DNA of 64,000 bases from Odontesthes bonariensis. Its lineage: Eukaryota > Chordata > Actinopteri > Atheriniformes > Atherinopsidae. Positions 59,577 through 64,000 of the stretch are shown piece by piece (position 1 is the first letter of the stretch; each line of letters opens with the position of its first letter). The stretch lies in contig NC_134515.1 in assembly GCF_027942865.1 (NCBI RefSeq), positions 17,754,227 to 17,818,226 of the forward strand, given 5' to 3'. The translations under genes were made by a program, and so were the position numbers. The notes beneath the pieces are model-generated. The model was not told the DNA's origin. It made no database searches and saw only the letters and a program-made list of their open reading frames with translations.

Positions 59577-62500
59577 CTACTTCTTGTTTCCCCATTTGGC
59601 CATCCTGTTGTTGAAGGGAGACTTTATGAATCTGTTCGTCTTCATGAAGGCATGGATCCTGTCCAGAGCCTAAAAGTATTTAAAAAAATGCAAAACAAAG
59701 GGAAAAAAACGTGAGTTTCATTGAGGCAAAACTTGATAACTTACATAAATACCAAAAACATTTTTTATCTTACTTGTTGAAACTGTAACTATGCCCTGCC
59801 AGAAGTATGAGACCATACAGTGCCTTGCGAAAGTATTCGACCTCAAAAGTATTGACCTCAAAGGTTCAAAAGTTCAAGGGGGCCGAATACTTTCGCAAGG
59901 CACTGTAAATGAACAAAAGATGATGATGATTTTTTTTCTGGCTTCTCCAATAGCCTTTAATGTGACTTACATGTATCCATCATCCAAGAGAAAAAAACTA
60001 TTACAGAGAGCCAGGAGGAATGTCTAACTGGTATCCATCACTGCTACTTCTACAGAAATGCCAAACCCACCTTCTCGTCAAAATGATCAAGTTCTGCTGT
60101 GGGCCCAACACAGAAGTGACCCCCACTGATACATTAATACTGTACTTGGAAATATCATAGAAACTGCCCCTCAGAGGAAGAAAAAGTTAGCACGGAGCAC
60201 AAGTTTCCATCTCAGAGGTGAGCTTTCAGTGGTCAGTGAAGTGTGGGCTGTTGGTATCAGTCCAGTGTTCTCACCTCAAAACGGTCCATAAAGTCTTTGA
60301 GATTTTTGAATTCATCCAGGCATGGAGGATGAAACATCCTGAGGGCAGCCAGCAGCTCGTACATGGTGAAGTCAACAAATGTGATCTGTTGTGAAGAAAA
60401 GTTCAAGTCAACAGCTGCTAGAAACAGCACTAAAAGAAAACTCAGTAGCAGGCTCATAGTAGATCATTTAATTGTGCTAACATTCTCATCATCATCATTT
60501 GTAAATTCATTTATTGCCCAGAGTCAGGACGAAACAAGGTGAGGCTGCGTTTCAGTTTTATGCTCCTAAAATCTGGAACAGCCTTCCAGAAGATGTGAGA
60601 CAGGCCTCAACTCTGACAATGTTTAAATCCAGGCTGAAAACAGTTCTATTTAGCTGTGCATATGACACCTGAAAGTATTTTATCTGCACTCTTCACTTTT
60701 AAATTAATTAATTAATGATTATTTTTTATATTTTTCTTTTTCCCCCTCTTCTTTGATTGCTTTTAACTGTGTTTTAATTTTTATCTTTTAAACGCCTTGT
60801 CTTTATGTAAAGCACATTGAGTTGCCTGTGGTATGAAATGCGCTATATAAATAAAGATGCCTTGCCTTGCCTTGCCTTGCCTTATTTGTCAGAACTTACA
60901 TGTTTCTTATTTACTTATAGATTTTTAATGTCAAACTACATTATCTGAACCCAACATGTTAGCATGCTGAACAAATGTGAGCTTTGTATAAGACAATCAA
61001 AGCTCATCCATATATAAAGGCTCCAAGTGCTTAAAAGGAAGTTATCAAGATCTCAAGTGTTGTCCTTTGCTCCTTCAGGAATGCATGTTAAATAACCTTT
61101 GAGGTATGAAAGACTAGCCATCTGAAAACGTTTCACTATAAACTCAGTTAAAAATGATAAAGCAGTGTCATTTTAAAAGTTTGAGTTAAATTCCCGTCAA
61201 AAACAGAAACCCAGCGAGTGTTTGTGTGTCCAAGTTGAAAGAGTTACGTGTAGTTTTCCATGACAACCTCTTGGTTTAAAAGACATTTCTCACATTACCA
61301 GGAGTGATTAAGTTAAAGAAATGATTCAGCCTGCAGTTTTCTCCCAGATCTGTAAAGCTTAATAACCCATCCAGTACTCAACAAAAAGCTGTGACTAATG
61401 GGGTATCTGCCGAGCATCAATCAGCAGTGACACAAAGTTAACCAAAAGCAGAAACAACTAGAAAAAGATCTTATTACACAATTTGAAATGAAAATACTAG
61501 AGGTGCACAGATATATCCACATAACATCTGTATCAGATGATATTCAGTGTCCAGTGCAGTGTTTATGGGATGTTGCATTGACTTTGCCCTGAAACTGACA
61601 GAATTAATTTACAGCTGCAGATTCAGCAACTATCCAATAGGTGGCAGCCTAATTCAACAGCAGGAGATTTATTTTTCACAAGAACATTTAGTTTGGCCAA
61701 CCGAGCACTGAAAAGTCATGGAGTAGGTTAAAGTATCACAGGCTAAACAAGCATTTGAAACTGTTATTTTGCACAAGAAGGATTAAAAAGGTTACACTAA
61801 AGGTTGGTTAATACATTTGCACAAGAGAATTTGTGCTCATTCAAAGACAGACTGCTGAAGGGCTGAAATACTAAGTAACTAATAACCAGGGCTCTCAAGT
61901 TTTCAAGTTTGCTTGGAGTGAGATTCGGGCGGGGCAGGGGCCGGGCCATGTGTGTGGGGGGGTTTCTTTCGGGGTTTTTTTTGGGGGGGGGTCCCTTGCA
62001 GTATCCCATCGCCATAAACTAGCTACTTAAAGAACAAAGAAATTGTTTTATTTATACCAAAATCACAAATCTTCACTTTTACACTAAATTCTGCTATATT
62101 TTAAAATAAATTGTTTTAGGTATGCAAAGTCTTAACAAACAAAATAACAGACAAATTAAATTAAGAAAAACAAACATAACCCCAAATGGGCCCCTTGAGC
62201 AGTCCCTCTCTGTGTGTGTTTGTTTATGAGTGTTGTAAGTGTTTGTGGCAGATTTTGATGCTTGATGACTGATATTGGGGGCTCCCATTTAAAGCACTGT
62301 GGCTCAATGTCAGCCATTTTCAGTCATGATGGATGACAGAGTTCCATTCAGAAACAAAGTGTTCCTGGTCTTGGTTTTATTGAGCCCCACCATGGAAAAA
62401 ACTCTCTCTGCATCAGCATTTCAGTGCGGCAGAACTAATACCAGTTTGGCAATTGTAGATAGCCTTGTTGGGAATCTGTTCATACCAGTCACCTTTGAAA

Positions 62501-63978
62501 AAAATTAACCACGGAAGCCTAATTACACTCCTACATATTTTTCATTTTTCATTAAGTTGCTCATGTCAAAGGGTGTGTGCTGAATATTTAGGTCTACTAC
62601 TCAAACAAACACTTTAACCGGCAGGTATTGGTCTTTTACAAGGAGTAGGAAAACTATAGTAACTAACAAAAGATTAAAATAAATGAAAATATGACCTGCT
62701 GATGATCCTGACAGTTCTCTTCCACCTCCAGCTCGTCTACTACTTCTGCACGCATTCAGAGCATAATAGGTTATGTCCGCTGTGCATTCTTGGGACGCGT
62801 GCTTGCGGCTGAAAGCTATTTCACACCCGGCAACAAGAAATTCTGTTTTCTGATTGGCTGAGAAATTCTATTTTGTGATTGGCCGATGGGTTGCTAAATC
62901 AAGACAGCTGTACCAGAGCTATAGTTCTGAGCTGTACGAGCGCACAGTAACCTGCCATTGACTCGTTTATAGTATCGGCCATTAGAATTTCTGTGCGACG
63001 AAGTTGATCATTTCTCAGCGTGAGAAATGGCATGTGTGGCGTGTGAGCGTGTGAACTTGTTGAAATGCGTGTGTCTCACGCTCATTGCGTGAGACTTGAG
63101 AGCCCTGCTAATAACCAACTGCTATTTTTTCATAATGCTGATTTTAATGTTTCATTGACACTAAAGCAAGACAAAACTACTGGTATCAGCTATCGGCCAA
63201 ATTGTTGTTTTGACATCAGTATCTATATGGGACCATCTCGAGTATATACCAAAATCATTTTGCATCTTGTGAAAAAGGCTAACAAAAAGTTATGAATGCA
63301 GCCTTATCATGACTGCCCCCCCCCCGTGAAGTCTTTTATGGTCATAAGTTGATGTACCTTTTCACCAGCAAACCACTTCCTGTTTCCCATGAAATCTGAG
63401 AACTGCTTCAGTACACCTGGCAGCGTCTGGAGGTACTCTGGCTTCATTTGATCCTGATTCCAGAAAGGAAAGACTGTTATTAGGGGAGATTCAAAGGTGT
63501 GAAATGAGGTCATATTCAAGTTAATACTTACAAAGTCAGTGTAGCACATCCTAATGAAGACACCTCTGACGTCCACAATCTGGTTCTCCAGGATGTCCAC
63601 TCGGACCTTTTCATCCTCAGTCTCTCCGCCTGTTATCAGATCAAAATTTACATAATTGAGAAAATGAACCTGAAGCAATGAATTTGCTCCTTTCTTGAAT
63701 GTTGTGAATAAACGAAAAAGAGGACATGGAACTTTTCGACTTACACAAATTGTTCTTACGAGCAATGTATCTCATGATGGCATTGCTCTGCACTATCTTC
63801 CTGTCTCCATCCACCAGGTAGGGTAGCTATAATGAGGTGTTAATCACAGTAAATGATCAAATAGTTTTAAAATGCCTTTCATTAAAATCATTATGATCGG
63901 GTTAAACTCTTACATTGGGGAAATCCATTCCAAGTTTATATTTCACATTAAACCAGCAGCTCTTGTCATAGTTTGGAG
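59577..63978 (-). CDS. gstm: Glutathione S-transferase mu class (3' exons, partial)
   Basis: This cytosolic enzyme conjugates glutathione to electrophiles. Minus-strand exons in the window: 63978..63914, 63826..63745, 63629..63532, 63453..63358, 60385..60275, 59669..59577 (the last six); the N-terminal exons lie right of the window. The thioredoxin-like part gives [20 protein letters not shown] then [20 protein letters not shown], with the conserved Pro and the Gln-Ser that bind the glutathione gamma-glutamyl group. The helical domain has [31 protein letters not shown], then [18 protein letters not shown] and ends RMAKWGNKK. These are mu-class signatures. Phases agree across all visible exons. 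The nearly 3-kb intron before 60385 is filled by a LINE end and a hAT relic. Which mu paralogue it is cannot be told. Confidence 0.93.
59818..59905. mobile_element. 88-bp Tc1/mariner-type MITE
   Basis: Perfect inverted ends: CAGTGCCTTGCGAAAGTATT and its complement at the right, flanked by TA (59816-59817 and 59906-59907). The small interior repeats CCTCAAA and CAAAAGTTCAAGGGG. It lacks coding capacity and lies in the last intron of gstm. Confidence 0.9.
60516..60882 (+). mobile_element. L2/CR1/Rex1-like LINE 3' end with (CCTTG)n tail
   Basis: An open frame reads [20 protein letters not shown], then [20 protein letters not shown] and a stop at 60670-60672. This is the C-terminal end typical of CR1-like reverse transcriptase proteins (APKxWNSLPxxIR...FKSRLKT). 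A short 3' UTR and ATAAATAAAGATGCCTTG repeats close the element. It is 5'-truncated, and it is the same family as the tail at 32211-32277. It lies in a gstm intron. Confidence 0.82.
61887..63107 (-). mobile_element. hAT DNA transposon relic
   Basis: The 1221-bp element has ends CAGGGCTCTCAAGT and ACTTGAGAGCCCTG (14 bp, perfect) and an 8-bp target duplication CTAATAAC at 61879-61886 and 63108-63115. On the minus strand, near 62430-62310, a frame reads [20 protein letters not shown] then [13 protein letters not shown], the hAT C-terminal dimerisation domain, continuing in another frame as [16 protein letters not shown] stop stands just before NADAERVF where most relatives have Ser, and a small deletion shifts the frame after IMT. 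The rest of the transposase is missing. It lies in a gstm intron. Confidence 0.9.
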
Positions 63979-64000
63979 CTGTGTGAGAGACATGTGGGTC

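Noticed and set aside
1-64000. Retrovirus-like or other capsid-bearing elements
   Set aside because: No long terminal repeats, gag/pol-type or capsid-type frames were recognised; the mobile DNA here is DNA transposons, LINE ends and a SINE.

Overview
The window is nuclear DNA from a ray-finned (teleost) fish. The evidence is compact multi-exon genes with GT-AG introns, vertebrate gene families with teleost-type sequences, and a typical fish repeat load: Tc1 elements, TTAA-flanked MITEs, a hAT relic, LINE tails ending in CCTTG or ATCT repeats, and a tRNA-derived SINE. Exon models were built by hand from splice sites and reading phase. Every complete model sums to a multiple of three.

Layout, left to right. 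1-1.6 kb: last coding exon and 3' UTR of spsb1 (+). 6.7-14.1 kb: slc25a33, a mitochondrial pyrimidine nucleotide carrier (+, 7 coding exons), with a 647-bp palindromic TTAA element in intron 2. 16.7-21.4 kb: a one-SRCR, two-Ig transmembrane receptor (+, 7 exons) that I cannot name. It converges on emerin, emd (-, 21.5-26.7 kb). Four genes on the minus strand follow each other: emd, an unnamed acidic protein with a C-terminal hydrophobic anchor (27.7-30.3 kb), a DNase I-like 1 nuclease (30.9-34.1 kb) and traf3ip3 (35.6-41.1 kb). Diverging from traf3ip3 are atp5pb, ATP synthase subunit b (+, 42.5-47.4 kb), and eps8l3 (+, 49.2-57.6 kb, 19 coding exons). An L1 3' end (58.2-59.5 kb) separates eps8l3 from a mu-class glutathione S-transferase (-, from 59.6 kb, first exons beyond the right edge).

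The genes do not form one pathway. Pieces of the order match human neighbourhoods: spsb1-slc25a33 (1p36), emd-dnase1l1 (Xq28) and atp5pb/eps8l3/gstm (1p13). traf3ip3 is on 1q32 in human. The window therefore looks like a lineage-specific joining of conserved micro-syntenies.

I found no clear new multi-gene system. The best leads are the SRCR-Ig-Ig receptor, the unnamed acidic membrane-anchored protein with an RVQF motif, two TTAA-flanked elements (one nearly a perfect hairpin, one carrying a nested retroposon and a double-CRE palindrome), and two unusual splice sites in traf3ip3: a long GT repeat against an acceptor and a GC donor. No CRISPR array, tRNA or rRNA gene, or retrovirus-like element was seen.
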